Source of the DNA: Maratus speciosus
Taxonomy: Eukaryota > Arthropoda > Arachnida > Araneae > Salticidae
DNA length: 64,000 nt
Assembly: GCA_963932465.1 (NCBI GenBank)
Contig: OZ010795.1
Span: 524,153,451 to 524,217,450, forward strand
Reading direction: 5' to 3'
In this document: positions 23,144 through 35,905 of the stretch, in pieces
Layout of the letters: each line of letters opens with the position of its first letter
How positions within the stretch are numbered: the stretch's first letter is position 1
Program-made: the position numbers and the translations under genes
The notes under the pieces: generated by a model
Told to the model about the DNA's origin: nothing
Seen by the model: the letters and a program-made list of their open reading frames with translations, nothing else
Databases searched by the model: none

Positions 23144-25117
23144 CACGTATGAGGGCTGCGCGCTCATAAACCGAAAAAAACATCACTGGATGTACGAAAC
23201 TCGCCTTTCAGCGATCTCAAAAATGCACGAAACTCGTCGATGCCGCGATCTCTAAAATGCAGGAAACTCGTCGATCCTGCGATCAGTAACGCACGTATGA
23301 GCGCTGCGCGCTCATAAAACGAAGAAAAACATCACTGGATGCACGAAACTCGCTGTGCAGCTATCTATAAGATGCACAAAACTCGTCGATGTCGCGATCT
23401 CTAAAATGCAGAAACTCGTCGATGCTGCGATCTGTAACGCACGTATGAGCGCTGCGCGCTCATAAACCGAAAAAAAAATCACTGGATGCACGAAACTCGC
23501 TGTACAGTGATCTCTAAGATGCAAGAAACTCGTCGATGCCGCGATCTCTAAAATGCAGGAAACTCGTCCATGCTACGATCAGTAAAGTACGTATGAGCGC
23601 TGCGCACTCATAAACCGAAAAAAACATCACTGGACGCACGAAACTCGCTGTGCAGCGATCTCTAAAATGCACGAAACCCGTCGATGCCGCAATCTCTAAA
23701 ATGCATGAAACTCGTCGATGCTGCGATCAGTGCGCTGCGCGCTCATAAACCGAAAAAAACATCACTGGATGCACGAAACTCGCTGTTCAGCGATCTCTAA
23801 GAAGCACAAAACTCGTCGATGCAGCGATCAGTAACGCACGTATGAGCGCTGCGGGCTCATAAACCGAAAAAAACATCACTGGACGCACGAAACTCTCTGT
23901 GCAGCGATCTCTAAAATGCACGAAACTCGTCTATGCCGCAATCTTTAAAATGCAGGAAACTCGTCGATCCTGCGATCAGTAACGCACGTATGAGCGCTTC
24001 GCGCTCATAAACCGAAAAAAACATCACTGGATGCACGAAACTCGCCTTTCAGCGATCTCTAAAATGCACGAAACTCGTCGATGCCGCGATCTCTAAGAAG
24101 CACAAAACTCGTCGATGCAGCGATCAGTAACGCACGTATGAGCGCTGCGGGCTCATAAACCGAAAAAACATCACTGGATGCACGAAACTCGCTGTGCAGC
24201 TATCTCTAAGATGCACGAAACTCGTTGATGTCGCGATCTCTAAAATGCAGAAACTCGTCGATGCTGCGATCTGTAACGCACGTATGAGCGCTGCGCGCTC
24301 ATAAACCAAAAAACAAACATCACTGGATGCACGAAACTCGCTGTGCAGCGATCTCTAAGATGCAGGAAACTCGTCGATGCCGCGATCTCTAAAATGCAGG
24401 AAACTCGTCCATGCTACGATCAGTAAAGTACGTATCAGCGCTGCGCGCTCACAAACCGAAAAAAACATCACTGGACGCACGAAACTCGCTGTGCAGCGAT
24501 CTCTAAAATGCAGGAAACTCGTCGATGTTCGCGATCTCTAAAATGCAGGAAACTCGTCGATGCTGCGATCAGTAACGTACGTATGAGCGCGCAGCGCTCT
24601 TAAGCCGAAAAGAACATCACTGGATGCACGAAACTCGCTGTGCAGCGATCTCTAAGAAGCACGAAACTCGTCGATGCAGCGATCAGTAACGCACGTATGA
24701 GCGCTGCGCGCTCATAAACCGAAAAAAACATCACTGGACGCACGAAACTCTCTGTGCAGCGATCTCTAAAATGCACGAAACTCGTCGATGCCGCAATCTC
24801 TGAAATGCAGGAAACTCGTCGATCCTGCGATCAGTAACGCACGTATGAGCGCTGCGCACTCATAAACCGAAAAAACATCACTGGATGCACGAAACTCACT
24901 GTTCAGCGATCTCTAAAATGCACGAAACTCGTCGATGCCGCGATCTCACAAATGCAGGAAACTCGTCGATGCTGCGATCAGTAACGCACGTATGAGGGCT
25001 CCGCGCTCATAAACCGAAAAAAAACATCACTGGACGCACGAAACTCGCTGTGTAGCGATCTCTAAAATGCACGAAACTCGTCGATGCCGCGATCTCTAAA
25101 ATGCAGGAAACTCGTCG
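23144..25117 (+). repeat. Segment also present in each R copy
   Basis: From about 23125 to 25117 this matches 43595 to 45587 at a constant offset of 20470 bp, and so also the same part of R2, R3 and R4. Diagnostic units are the one with CTATCTATAAGATG, the 135-bp unit with a truncated tail (GATCAGTGCGCTGCG near 23728), AAAAAACAAAC (24307), TATCAGCGC (24434) and CGCTCTTAAGCC (24597). Differences are few, such as TGCTGCGATCAGTAACG here against TGCTGTGATCAGCAACG in R1-R4, and GATCTCACAAATG near 24944. Confidence 0.8.
23728..23747 (+). repeat. Truncated tail lacking hairpin left arm
   Basis: The unit reads GATCAGTGCGCTGCG: about 14 bp (TAACGCACGTATGA) are missing, removing most of the left arm while the loop and right arm remain. 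The unit is about 135 bp. The same lesion is at about 44200, 49020, 54438 and 60113, one per R copy, so it arose once and spread with the HOR. The missing stretch is bounded by short AGT and AGC sequence, so slippage or hairpin-linked deletion is plausible but unproven. Confidence 0.8.
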
Positions 25118-28094
25118 ATACAGCGATCAGTAACGCACGTATGAGCGCTGCGCGCTCATAAAACGAAGAAAAACATCACTGGATGCACGAAACTCGCTGT
25201 GCTGCTATCTCTAAGATTCACAAAACTCGTCGATGTCGCGATCTCTAAAATGCAGAAACTCGTCCATGCTACGATCAGTAAAGTACGTATGAGCGCTGCG
25301 CACTCATAAACCGAAAAAAACATCACTGGACGCACGAAACTCGCTGTGCAGCGATCTCTAAAATGCACGAAACTCGTCGATGCCGCAATCTCTAAAATGC
25401 AGGAAACTCGTCGATGCTGCGATCAGTAACGCATGAGTGAGCGCTGCGCGCTCATAAACCGAAAAAAAAATCACTGGATGCACGAAACTCGCTGTTCAGC
25501 GATCTCTAAAATGCACGAAACTCGTCGATGCCGCGATCTCTAAAATGCAGGAAACTCGTCGATGTTGCGATCTGTACGCACGTATGAGAGCTGCGCGCTG
25601 ATAAACCGAAAAAAAACATCACCGGATGCACGAAACTCGCTGTGCAGCGATCTCTAAGAAGCACGAAACTCGTCGATGCAGCGATCAGTAACGCACGTAT
25701 GAGCGCTGCGCGCTCATTAACCGAAAAAAACATCACTGGACGCACGAAACTCTCTGTGCATCGATCTCTAAAATGCACGAAACTCGTCGATGCCGCAATC
25801 TCTAAAATGCAGGAAACTCGTCGATCCTGCGATCAGTAACGCACGTATGAGCGCTGCGCGCTCATAAACCGAAAAAACATCACTGGATGCACGAAACTCG
25901 CTGTGCAGCTATGTCTAAAATGCACGAAACTCGTCGATGCCGCAATCTCTAAAATGCAGGAAACTCGTCGATGCTGCGATCAGTAACGCATGTATGAGCG
26001 CTGCGCGCTCATAAACCGAAAAAAAACATCACTGGATGCACGAAACTCGCTGTTCAGCGATCTCTAAGAAGCACAAAACTCGTCGATGCAGCGATCAGTA
26101 ACGCACGTATGAGCGCTGCGGGCTCATAAACCGAAAAAACATCACTGGACGCACGAAACTCTCTGTGCAGCGATCTCTAAAATGCACGAAACTCGTCTAT
26201 GCCGCAATCTTTAAAATGCAGGAAACTCGTCGATCCTGCGATCAGTAACGCACGTATGAGCGCTTCGCGCTCATAAACCGAAAAAAACATCACTGGATGC
26301 ACGAAACTCGCCTTTCAGCGATCTCTAAAATGCACGAAACTCGTCGATGCCGCGATCTCTAAGAAGCACAAAACTCGTCGATGCAGCGATCAGTAACGCA
26401 CGTATGAGCGCTGCGGGCTCATAAACCGAAAAAACATCACTGGATGCACGAAACTCGCTGTGCAGCTATCTCTAAGATGCACGAAACTCGTCGATGTCGC
26501 GATCTCTAAAATGCAGAAACTCGTCGATGCTGCGATCTGTAACGCACGTATTAGCGCTGCGCGCTAATAAACCAAAAAAAAACATCACTGGATGCACGAA
26601 ACTCGCTGTGCAGCGATTTCTAAGATGCAGGAAACTCGTCGATGCCGCGATCTCTAAAATGCAGGAAACTCGTCCATGCTACGATCAGTAAAGTACGTAT
26701 GAGCGCTGCGCGCTCACAAACCGAAAAAAACATCACTGGACGCACGAAACTCGCCTTTCAGCGATCTCTAAAATGCACGAAACTCGTCGATGCCGCGATC
26801 TCTAAAATGCAGGAAACTCGTCGATCCTGCGATCAGTAACGCACGTATGAGCGCTGCGCGCTCATAAACCGAAAAAACATCACTGGATGCACGAAACTCG
26901 CTGTGCAGCTATCTCTAAGATGCACAAAACTCGTCGATGTCGCGATCTCTAAAATGCAGAAACTCGTCGATGCTGCGATCTGTAACGCACGTATGAGCGC
27001 TGCGCGCTCATAAACCGAAAAAAAAAATCACTGGATGCACGAAACTCGCTGTACAGTGATCTCTAAGATGCAGGAAACTCGTCGATGCCGCGATCTCTAA
27101 AATGCAGGAAACTCGTCCATGCTACGATCAGTAAAGTACGTATGAGCGCTGCGCACTCATAAACCGAAAAAAACATCACTGGACGCACGAAACTCGCTGT
27201 GCAGCGATCTCTAAAATGCACGAAACTCGTCGATGCCGCAATCTCTAAAATGCAGGAAACTCGTCGATGCTGCGATCAGTAACGCATGTATGAGCGCTGC
27301 GCGCTCATAAACCGAAAAAAAAATCACTGGATGCACGAAACTCGCTGTTCAGCGATCTCTAAGAAGCACAAAACTCGTCGATGCAGCGATCAGTAACGCA
27401 CGTATGAGCGCTGCGGGCTCATAAACCGAAAAAACATCACTGTATGCACGAAACTCGCTGTGCAGCTATCTCTAAGATGCACGAAACTCGTCGATGTCGC
27501 GATCTCTAAAATGCAGAAACTCGTCGATGCTGCGATCTGTAACGCACGTATGATCGCTGCGCGCTAATAAACCAAAAAAAAAAAATCACTGGATGCACGA
27601 AACTCGCTGTGCAGCGATCTCTAAGATGCAGGAAACTCGTCGATGCCGCGATCTCTAAAATGCAGGAAACTCGTCCATGCTACGATCAGTAAAGTACGTA
27701 TGAGCGCTGCGCGCTCACAAACCGAAAAAAAATCACTGGACGCACGAAACTCGCTGTGCAGCGATCTCTAAAATGCAGGAAACTCGTCGATGTTCGCGAT
27801 CTCTAAAATGCAGGAAACTCGTCGATGCTGCGATCAGTAACGTACGTATGAGCGCGCAGCGCTCATAAGCCGAAAAGAACATCACTGGACGCACGAAACT
27901 CACTGTTCAGCGATCTCTAAAATGCACGAAACTCGTCGATGCCGCGATCTCTAAAATGCAGGAAACTCGTCGATGCTGCGATCAGTAACGCATGTATGAG
28001 CGCTGCGCGCTCATAAACCGAAAAAAAACATAACTGGATGCACGAAACTCGCTGTTCAGCGATCTCTAAGAAGCACAAATCTCGTCGATGCAGC
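25118..28094 (+). repeat. Mosaic block with hybrid units
   Basis: Three sources are joined here. About 25118-25900 matches 62355-63290, with the shared rare variant TGCTGCTATCTCTAAGATTCAC at 25199 and 62438. About 25960-27430 matches 33600-35065 at an offset of 7635 bp. About 27440-28090 matches 37410-38060. The joint near 27440 lacks about 300 bp, roughly two units, relative to 35066-35371, and reads CACTGTATGCACG instead of CACTGGATGCACG. Another joint, near 25915, has the hybrid CTATGTCTAAAATG. Confidence 0.68.
26549..26569. repeat. Tail hairpin with paired double substitution
   Basis: Arms TATTAGCGC and GCGCTAATA around loop TGC. Compared with the standard hairpin, position 4 of the left arm is T instead of G and the partner in the right arm is A instead of C, so the 9-bp stem is still perfect. 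The same form is at 34184-34204 and 36209-36229, in copies of one duplicated block. Sister units at the same HOR position (near 19993, 22705, 27550, 35482 and 37518) have right arm GCGCTAATA with left arm TATGATCGC, which leaves two mismatches. Confidence 0.85.
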
Positions 28095-30946
28095 GATCAG
28101 TAACGCACGTATGAGCGCTGCGCGCTCATAAACCGAAAAAAACATCACTGGACGCACGAAACTCTCTGTGCAGCGATCTCTAAAATGCACGAAACTCGTC
28201 GATGCCGCAATCTCTAAAATGCAGGAAACTCGTCGATCCTGCGATCAGTAACCCACGTATGAGCGCTGCGCACTCATAAACCGAAAAAACATCACTGGAT
28301 GCACGAAACTCACTGTTCAGCGATCTCTAAAATGCACGAAACTCGTCGATGCCGCGATCTCTAAAATGCAGGAAACTCGTCGATGCTGCGATCAGTAACG
28401 CACGTATGAGGGCTGCGCGCTCATAAACCGAAAAAAAACATCACTGGACGCACGAAACTCGCTGTGTAGCGATCTCTAAAATGCACGAAACTCGTCGATG
28501 ACGCGATCACTAAAATGCAGGAAACTCGTCGATACAGCGATCAGTAACGCACGTATGAGGTCTGCGCGCTCATAAACCTGAAAAAAAAAACATCAATGGA
28601 CCCACGAAACTCTCTGTGCAGCGATCTCTAAAATGAACGAAACTCGTCTATGCCGCAATCTTTAAAATGCAGGAAACTCGTCGATCCTGCGATCAGTAAC
28701 GCACGTATGAGCGCTGCGCGCTCATAAACCGAAAAAAACATCACTGGATGCACGAAACTCGCCTTTCAGCGATCTCTAAAATGCACGAAACTCGTCGATG
28801 CCGCGATCTCTAAAATGCAGGAAACTCGTCGATGTTGCGATCTGTACCGCACGTATGAGAGCTGCGCGCTGATAAACCGAAAAAAAACATCACCGGATGC
28901 ACGAAACTCGCTGTGCAGCGATCTCTAAGATGCAGGAAACTCGTCGATGCCGCGATCTCTAAAATGCAGGAAACTCGTCGATGCTGCGATCAGTAACGTA
29001 CGTATGAGCGCGCAGCGCTCATAAGCCGAAAAGAACATCACTGGATGCACGAAACTCGCTGTTCAGCGATCTCTAAGAACCACGAAACTCGTCGATGCAG
29101 CGATCAGCAACGCAAGTATGAGCGCTTCGGGCTAATAAACCGAAAAATACATCACTGGACGCACGAAACTCGCTGTGCAGCGATCTCTAAAATGCACGAA
29201 ACTCGTCGATGCCGCAATCTCTAAAATGCAGGAAACTCGTCGATGCTGCGATCAGTAATGCACGTATGAGCGCTGCGGGCTAATAAACCGAAAAAAACTT
29301 TACTGGATGTACGAAACTCGCCTTTCAGCGATATCTAAAATGCACGAAACTCGTCGATGCCGCGATCTCTAAAATGCAGGAAACTCGTCGATCCTGCGAT
29401 CAGTTACGCACGTATGAGCGCTGCGCGCTCATAAAACGAAGAAAAACATCACTGGATGCACGAAACTCGCTGTTCAGCGATCTCTAAGAAGCACAAAACT
29501 CGTCGATGCGGCGATCAGTAACGCACGTATGAGCGCTGCGGGCTCATAAACCGAAAAAACATCACTGGACGCACGAAACTCTCTGTGCAGCGATCTCTAA
29601 AATGCACGAAACTCGTCTATGCCGCAATCTTTAAAATGCAGGAAACTCGTCGATCCTGCGATCAGTAACGCACGTATGAGCGCGCAGCGCTCATAAACCG
29701 AAAAAAACATCACTGAATGCACGAAACTCGCCTTTCAGCGATCTCTAAAATGCACGAAACTCGTCGATGCCGCGATCTCTAAAATGCAGGAAACTCGTCG
29801 ATGTTGCGATCTGTACCGCACGTATGAGCGCTGCGCGCTGATAAACCGAAAAAAAACATCACCGGATGCACGAAACTCTCTGTGCAGCGATCTCTAAAAT
29901 GCACGAAACTCGTCTATGCCGCAATCTTTAAAATGCAGGAAACTCGTCGATCCTGCGATCAGTAACGTACGTATGAGCGCGCAGCGCTCATAAGCCGAAA
30001 AGAACATCACTGGATGCACGAAACTCGCTGTGCAGCGATCTCTAAGAAGCACAAAACTCGTCGATGTTGCGATCTGTACCGCACGTATGAGCGCTGCGCG
30101 CTGATAAACCGAAAAAAAACATCACCGGATGCACGAAACTCGCTGTGCAGCGATCTCTAAGATGCACGAAACTCGTCGATGCCGCGATCTCTAAAATGCA
30201 TGAAACTCGTCGATGCTGCGATCAGTAACGTACGTATGAGCGCGCAGCGCTCATAAGCCGAAAAGAACATCACTGGATGCACGAAACTCGCTGTGCAGCG
30301 ATCTCTAAGATGCACGAAACTCGTCGATGCAGCGATCAGTAACGCACGTATGAGCGCTGCGCGCTCATAAACCCAAAAAAACATCACTGGACGCACGAAA
30401 CTCTCTGTGCAGCGATCTCTAAAATGCTCGAAACTCGTCGATGCCGCAATCTCTAAAATGCAGGAAACTCGTCGATCCTGCGATCAGTAACGCACGTATG
30501 AGGGCTGCGCGCTCATAAACCGAAAAAAACATCACTGGATGTACGAAACTCGCCTTTCAGCGATCTCTAAAATGCACGAAACTCGTCGATGCCGCGATCT
30601 CTAAAATGCAGGAAACTCGTCGATCCTGCGATCAGTAACGCACGTATGAGCGCTGCGCGCTCATAAAAAGAAGAAAAACATCACTGGATGCACGAAACTC
30701 GCTGTGCAGCTATCTCTAAGATGCACGAAACTCGTCGATGTCGCGATCTCTAAAATGCAGAAACTCGTCGATGCTGCGATCTGTAACGCACCAATGAGCG
30801 CTGCGCGCTCATAAACCGAAAAAAAAAAATCACTGGATGCACGAAACTCGCTGTACAGTGATCTCTAAGATGCAGGAAACTCGTCGATGCCGCGATCTCT
30901 AAAATGCAGGAAACTCGTCCATGCTACGATCAGTAAAGTACGTATG
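28095..30946 (+). repeat. HOR segment, second copy of the 15-18 kb order
   Basis: Starts inside a unit whose left part is the CACAAATCTCGTCG variant and whose right part follows the 15-kb order. It matches 15035-17880 at an offset of about 13.07 kb and 39.2-42.05 kb at an offset of about 10965-11110 bp. The unit with TCACTGTTCAG and the GAGGGCTG tail is fused with its neighbour near 30480-30510, removing about one unit compared with 17320-17470 and 41440-41640. Confidence 0.75.
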
Positions 30947-32067
30947 AGCGCTGCGCACTCATAAACCGAAAAAAACATCACTGGACGCACGAAACTCGCT
31001 GTGCAGCGATCTCTAAAATGCACGAAACTCGTCGATGCCGCAATCTCTAAAATGCAGAAAACTCGTCGATGCTGCGATCAGTAACGCATGTATGAGCGCT
31101 GCGCGCTCATAAACCGAAAAAAAACATAACTGGATGCACGAAACTCGCTGTTCAGCGATCTCTAAGAAGCACAAAACTCGTCGATGCAGCGATCAGTAAC
31201 GCACGTATGAGCGCTGCGGGCTCATAAACCGAAAAAAAACATCACTGGACGCACGAAACTCGCTGTGTAGCGATCTCTAAAATGCACGAAACTCGTCGAT
31301 GCCGCGATCACTAAAATGCAGGAAACTCGTCGATACAGCAATCAGTAACGCACGTATGAGGTCTGCGCGCTCATAAACCTGAAAAAAAAACATCAATGGA
31401 CCCACGAAACTCTCTGTGCAGCGATCTCTAAAATGAACGAAACTCGTCTATGCCGCAATCTTTAAAATGCAGGAAACTCGTCGATCCTGCGATCAGTAAC
31501 GCACGTATGAGCGCTGCGCGCTCATAAACCGAAAAAAACATCACTGGATGCACGAAACTCGCCTTTCAGCGATCTCTAAAATGCACGAAACTCGTCGATG
31601 CCGCGATCTCTAAAATGCAGGAAACTCGTCGATGTTGCGATCTGTACCGCACGTATAAGAGCTGCGCGCTGATAAACCGAAAAAAACATCACCGGATGCA
31701 CGAAACTCGCTGTGCAGCGATCTCTAAGATGCACGAAACTCGTCGATGCCGCGATCTCTAAAATGCATGAAACTCGTCGATGCTGCGATCAGTAACGTAC
31801 GTATGAGCGCGCAGCGCTCATAAGCCGAAAAGAACATCACTGGATGCACGAAACTCGCTGTGCAGCGATCTCTAAGAAGCACGAAACTCCTCGATGCAGC
31901 GATCAGTAACGCACGCATGAGCGCTGCGCGCTCATTAACCGAAAAAAACATCACTGGACGCACGAAACTCTCTGTGCAGCGATCTCTAAAATGCACGAAA
32001 CTCGTCGATGCCGCAATCTCTAAAATGCAGGAAACTCGTCGATCCTGCGATCAGTAACGCACGTATG
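30947..32067 (+). repeat. 1121-bp tandem duplication, copy 1
   Basis: Eight units (six long, two short) recur immediately downstream at an offset of 1121 bp. Markers present in both are AAATGAACG (31432 and 32552), GTATAAGAGC (31655 and 32776) and CTCCTCGATGCAG (31888 and 33009). The copies are nearly identical, so the event is recent. Confidence 0.88.
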
Positions 32068-33188
32068 AGCGCTGCGCACTCATAAACCGAAAAAAACATC
32101 ACTGGACGCACGAAACTCGCTGTGCAGCGATCTCTAAAATGCACGAAACTCGTCGATGCCGCAATCTCTAAAATGCAGAAAACTCGTCGATGCTGCGATC
32201 AGTAACGCATGTATGAGCGCTGCGCGCTCATAAACCGAAAAAAAACATAACTGGATGCACGAAACTCGCTGTTCAGCGATCTCTAAGAAGCACAAAACTC
32301 GTCGATGCAGCGATCAGTAACGCACGTATGAGCGCTGCGGGCTCATAAACCGAAAAAAAACATCACTGGACGCACGAAACTCGCTGTGTAGCGATCTCTA
32401 AAATGCACGAAACTCGTCGATGCCGCGATCACTAAAATGCAGGAAACTCGTCGATACAGCAATCAGTAACGCACGTATGAGGTCTGCGCGCTCATAAACC
32501 TGAAAAAAAAACATCAATGGACCCACGAAACTCTCTGTGCAGCGATCTCTAAAATGAACGAAACTCGTCTATGCCGCAATCTTTAAAATGCAGGAAACTC
32601 GTCGATCCTGCGATCAGTAACGCACGTATGAGCGCTGCGCGCTCATAAACCGAAAAAAACATCACTGGATGCACGAAACTCGCCTTTCAGCGATCTCTAA
32701 AATGCACGAAACTCGTCGATGCCGCGATCTCTAAAATGCAGGAAACTCGTCGATGTTGCGATCTGTACCGCACGTATAAGAGCTGCGCGCTGATAAACCG
32801 AAAAAAACATCACCGGATGCACGAAACTCGCTGTGCAGCGATCTCTAAGATGCACGAAACTCGTCGATGCCGCGATCTCTAAAATGCATGAAACTCGTCG
32901 ATGCTGCGATCAGTAACGTACGTATGAGCGCGCAGCGCTCATAAGCCGAAAAGAACATCACTGGATGCACGAAACTCGCTGTGCAGCGATCTCTAAGAAG
33001 CACGAAACTCCTCGATGCAGCGATCAGTAACGCACGCATGAGCGCTGCGCGCTCATTAACCGAAAAAAACATCACTGGACGCACGAAACTCTCTGTGCAG
33101 CGATCTCTAAAATGCACGAAACTCGTCGATGCCGCAATCTCTAAAATGCAGGAAACTCGTCGATCCTGCGATCAGTAACGCACGTATG
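32068..33188 (+). repeat. 1121-bp tandem duplication, copy 2
   Basis: Direct repeat of 30947-32067. The joint at about 32068 connects a unit ending CCTGCGATCAGTAACGCACG to the GCGCACTCATAAACC tail that in copy 1 belongs to a CCATGCTACG unit, so the exchange occurred within the tail region near the hairpin. After 33188 the sequence continues as at 18980-19070 and then changes to another order near 33270. Confidence 0.87.
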
Positions 33189-33870
33189 AGCGCTGCGCGC
33201 TCATAAACCGAAAAAACATCACTGGATGCACGAAACTCGCTGTGCAGCTATCTCTAAGATGCACAAAACTCGTCGATGCCGCGATCTCTAAAATGCAGGA
33301 AACTCGTCCATGCTACGATCAGTAAAGTACGTATGAGCGCTGCGCACTCATAAACCGAAAAAAACATCACTGGATGCACGAAACTCGCTGTGCAGCTATG
33401 TCTAAGATGCACAAAACTCGTCGATGCCGCGATCTCTAAAATGCAGGAAACTCGTCCATGCTACGATCAGTAAAGTACGTATGAGCGCTGCGCACTCATA
33501 AACCGAAAAAAACATCACTGGACGCACGAAACTCGCTGTGCAGCGATCTCTAAAATGCACGAAACTCGTCGATGCCGCAATCTCTAAAATGCAGGAAACT
33601 CGTCGATGCTGCGATCAGTAACGCATGTATGAGCGCTGCGCGCTCATAAACCGAAAAAAAACATCACTGGATGCACGAAACTCGCTGTTCAGCGATCTCT
33701 AAGAAGCACAAAACTCGTCGATGCAGCGATCAGTAACGCACGTATGAGCGCTGCGGGCTCATAAACCGAAAAAACATCACTGGACGCACGAAACTCTCTG
33801 TGCAGCGATCTCTAAAATGCACGAAACTCGTCTATGCCGCAATCTTTAAAATGCAGGAAACTCGTCGATC
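33189..33870 (+). repeat. Short mosaic block
   Basis: About 680 bp, five units. Two successive units share the order of CAGCTAT S1, CACAAAACTCG S2 and CCATGCTACG S3, about 148 bp apart (near 33225-33365 and 33373-33513), a local single-unit duplication differing by TATCTCTAAG against TATGTCTAAG. The second of these and what follows match 63280 to the window end. Confidence 0.7.
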
Positions 33871-35905
33871 CTGCGATCAGTAACGCACGTATGAGCGCTT
33901 CGCGCTCATAAACCGAAAAAAACATCACTGGATGCACGAAACTCGCCTTTCAGCGATCTCTAAAATGCACGAAACTCGTCGATGCCGCGATCTCTAAGAA
34001 GCACAAAACTCGTCGATGCAGCGATCAGTAACGCACGTATGAGCGCTGCGGGCTCATAAACCGAAAAAACATCACTGGATGCACGAAACTCGCTGTGCAG
34101 CTATCTCTAAGATGCACGAAACTCGTCGATGTCGCGATCTCTAAAATGCAGAAACTCGTCGATGCTGCGATCTGTAACGCACGTATTAGCGCTGCGCGCT
34201 AATAAACCAAAAAAAAACATCACTGGATGCACGAAACTCGCTGTGCAGCGATTTCTAAGATGCAGGAAACTCGTCGATGCCGCGATCTCTAAAATGCAGG
34301 AAACTCGTCCATGCTACGATCAGTAAAGTACGTATGAGCACTGCGCGCTCACAAACCGAAAAAAACATCACTGGACGCACGAAACTCGCCTTTCAGCGAT
34401 CTCTAAAATGCACGAAACTCGTCGATGCCGCGATCTCTAAAATGCAGGAAACTCGTCGATCCTGCGATCAGTAACGCACGTATGAGCGCTGCGCGCTCAT
34501 AAACCGAAAAAACATCACTGGATGCACGAAACTCGCTGTGCAGCTATCTCTAAGATGCACAAAACTCGTCGATGTCGCGATCTCTAAAATGCAGAAACTC
34601 GTCGATGCTGCGATCTGTAACGCACGTATGAGCGCTGCGCGCTCATAAACCGAAAAAAAAAATCACTGGATGCACGAAACTCGCTGTACAGTGATCTCTA
34701 AGATGCAGGAAACTCGTCGATGCCGCGATCTCTAAAATGCAGGAAACTCGTCCATGCTACGATCAGTAAAGTACGTATGAGCGCTGCGCACTCATAAACC
34801 GAAAAAAACATCACTGGACGCACGAAACTCGCTGTGCAGCGATCTCTAAAATGCACGAAACTCGTCGATGCCGCAATCTCTAAAATGCAGGAAACTCGTC
34901 GATGCTGCGATCAGTAACGCATGTATGAGCGCTGCGCGCTCATAAACCGAAAAAAAACATCACTGGATGCACGAAACTCGCTGTTCAGCGATCTCTAAGA
35001 AGCACAAAACTCGTCGATGCAGCGATCAGTAACGCACGTATGAGCGCTGCGGGCTCATAAACCGAAAAAACATCACTGGACGCACGAAACTCTCTGTGCA
35101 GCGATCTCTAAAATGCACGAAACTCGTCTATGCCGCAATCTTTAAAATGCAGGAAACTCGTCGATCCTGCGATCAGTAACGCACGTATGAGCGCTTCGCG
35201 CTCATAAACCGAAAAAAACATCACTGGATGCACGAAACTCGCCTTTCAGCGATCTCTAAAATGCACGAAACTCGTCGATGCCGCGATCTCTAAGAAGCAC
35301 AAAACTCGTCGATGCAGCGATCAGTAACGCACGTATGAGCGCTGCGGGCTCATAAACCGAAAAAACATCACTGGATGCACGAAACTCGCTGTGCAGCTAT
35401 CTCTAAGATGCACGAAACTCGTCGATGTCGCGATCTCTAAAATGCAGAAACTCGTCGATGCTGCGATCTGTAACGCACGTATGATCGCTGCGCGCTAATA
35501 AACCAAAAAAAAAAATCACTGGATGCACGAAACTCGCTGTGCAGCGATCTCTAAGATGCAGGAAACTCGTCGATGCCGCGATCTCTAAAATGCAGGAAAC
35601 TCGTCCATGCTACGATCAGTAAAGTACGTATGAGCGCTGCGCGCTCACAAACCGAAAAAAAATCACTGGACGCACGAAACTCGCTGTGCAGCGATCTCTA
35701 AAATGCAGGAAACTCGTCGATGTTCGCGATCTCTAAAATGCAGGAAACTCGTCGATGCTGCGATCAGTAACGTACGTATGAGCGCGCAGCGCTCATAAGC
35801 CGAAAAGAACATCACTGGACGCACGAAACTCACTGTTCAGCGATCTCTAAAATGCACGAAACTCGTCGATGCCGCGATCTCTAAAATGCAGGAAACTCGT
35901 CGATG
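33871..35905 (+). repeat. 2035-bp tandem duplication, copy 1
   Basis: Recurs at 35906-37940. It contains the TTC-loop hairpin unit (33891), the TATTAGCGC paired-change hairpin (34184), the TATGATCGC form (35482) and a flipped hairpin unit (35778). One difference is GTATGAGCACTGCGCGC near 34332 where copy 2 reads GTATGAGCGCTGCGCGC. Confidence 0.88.
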
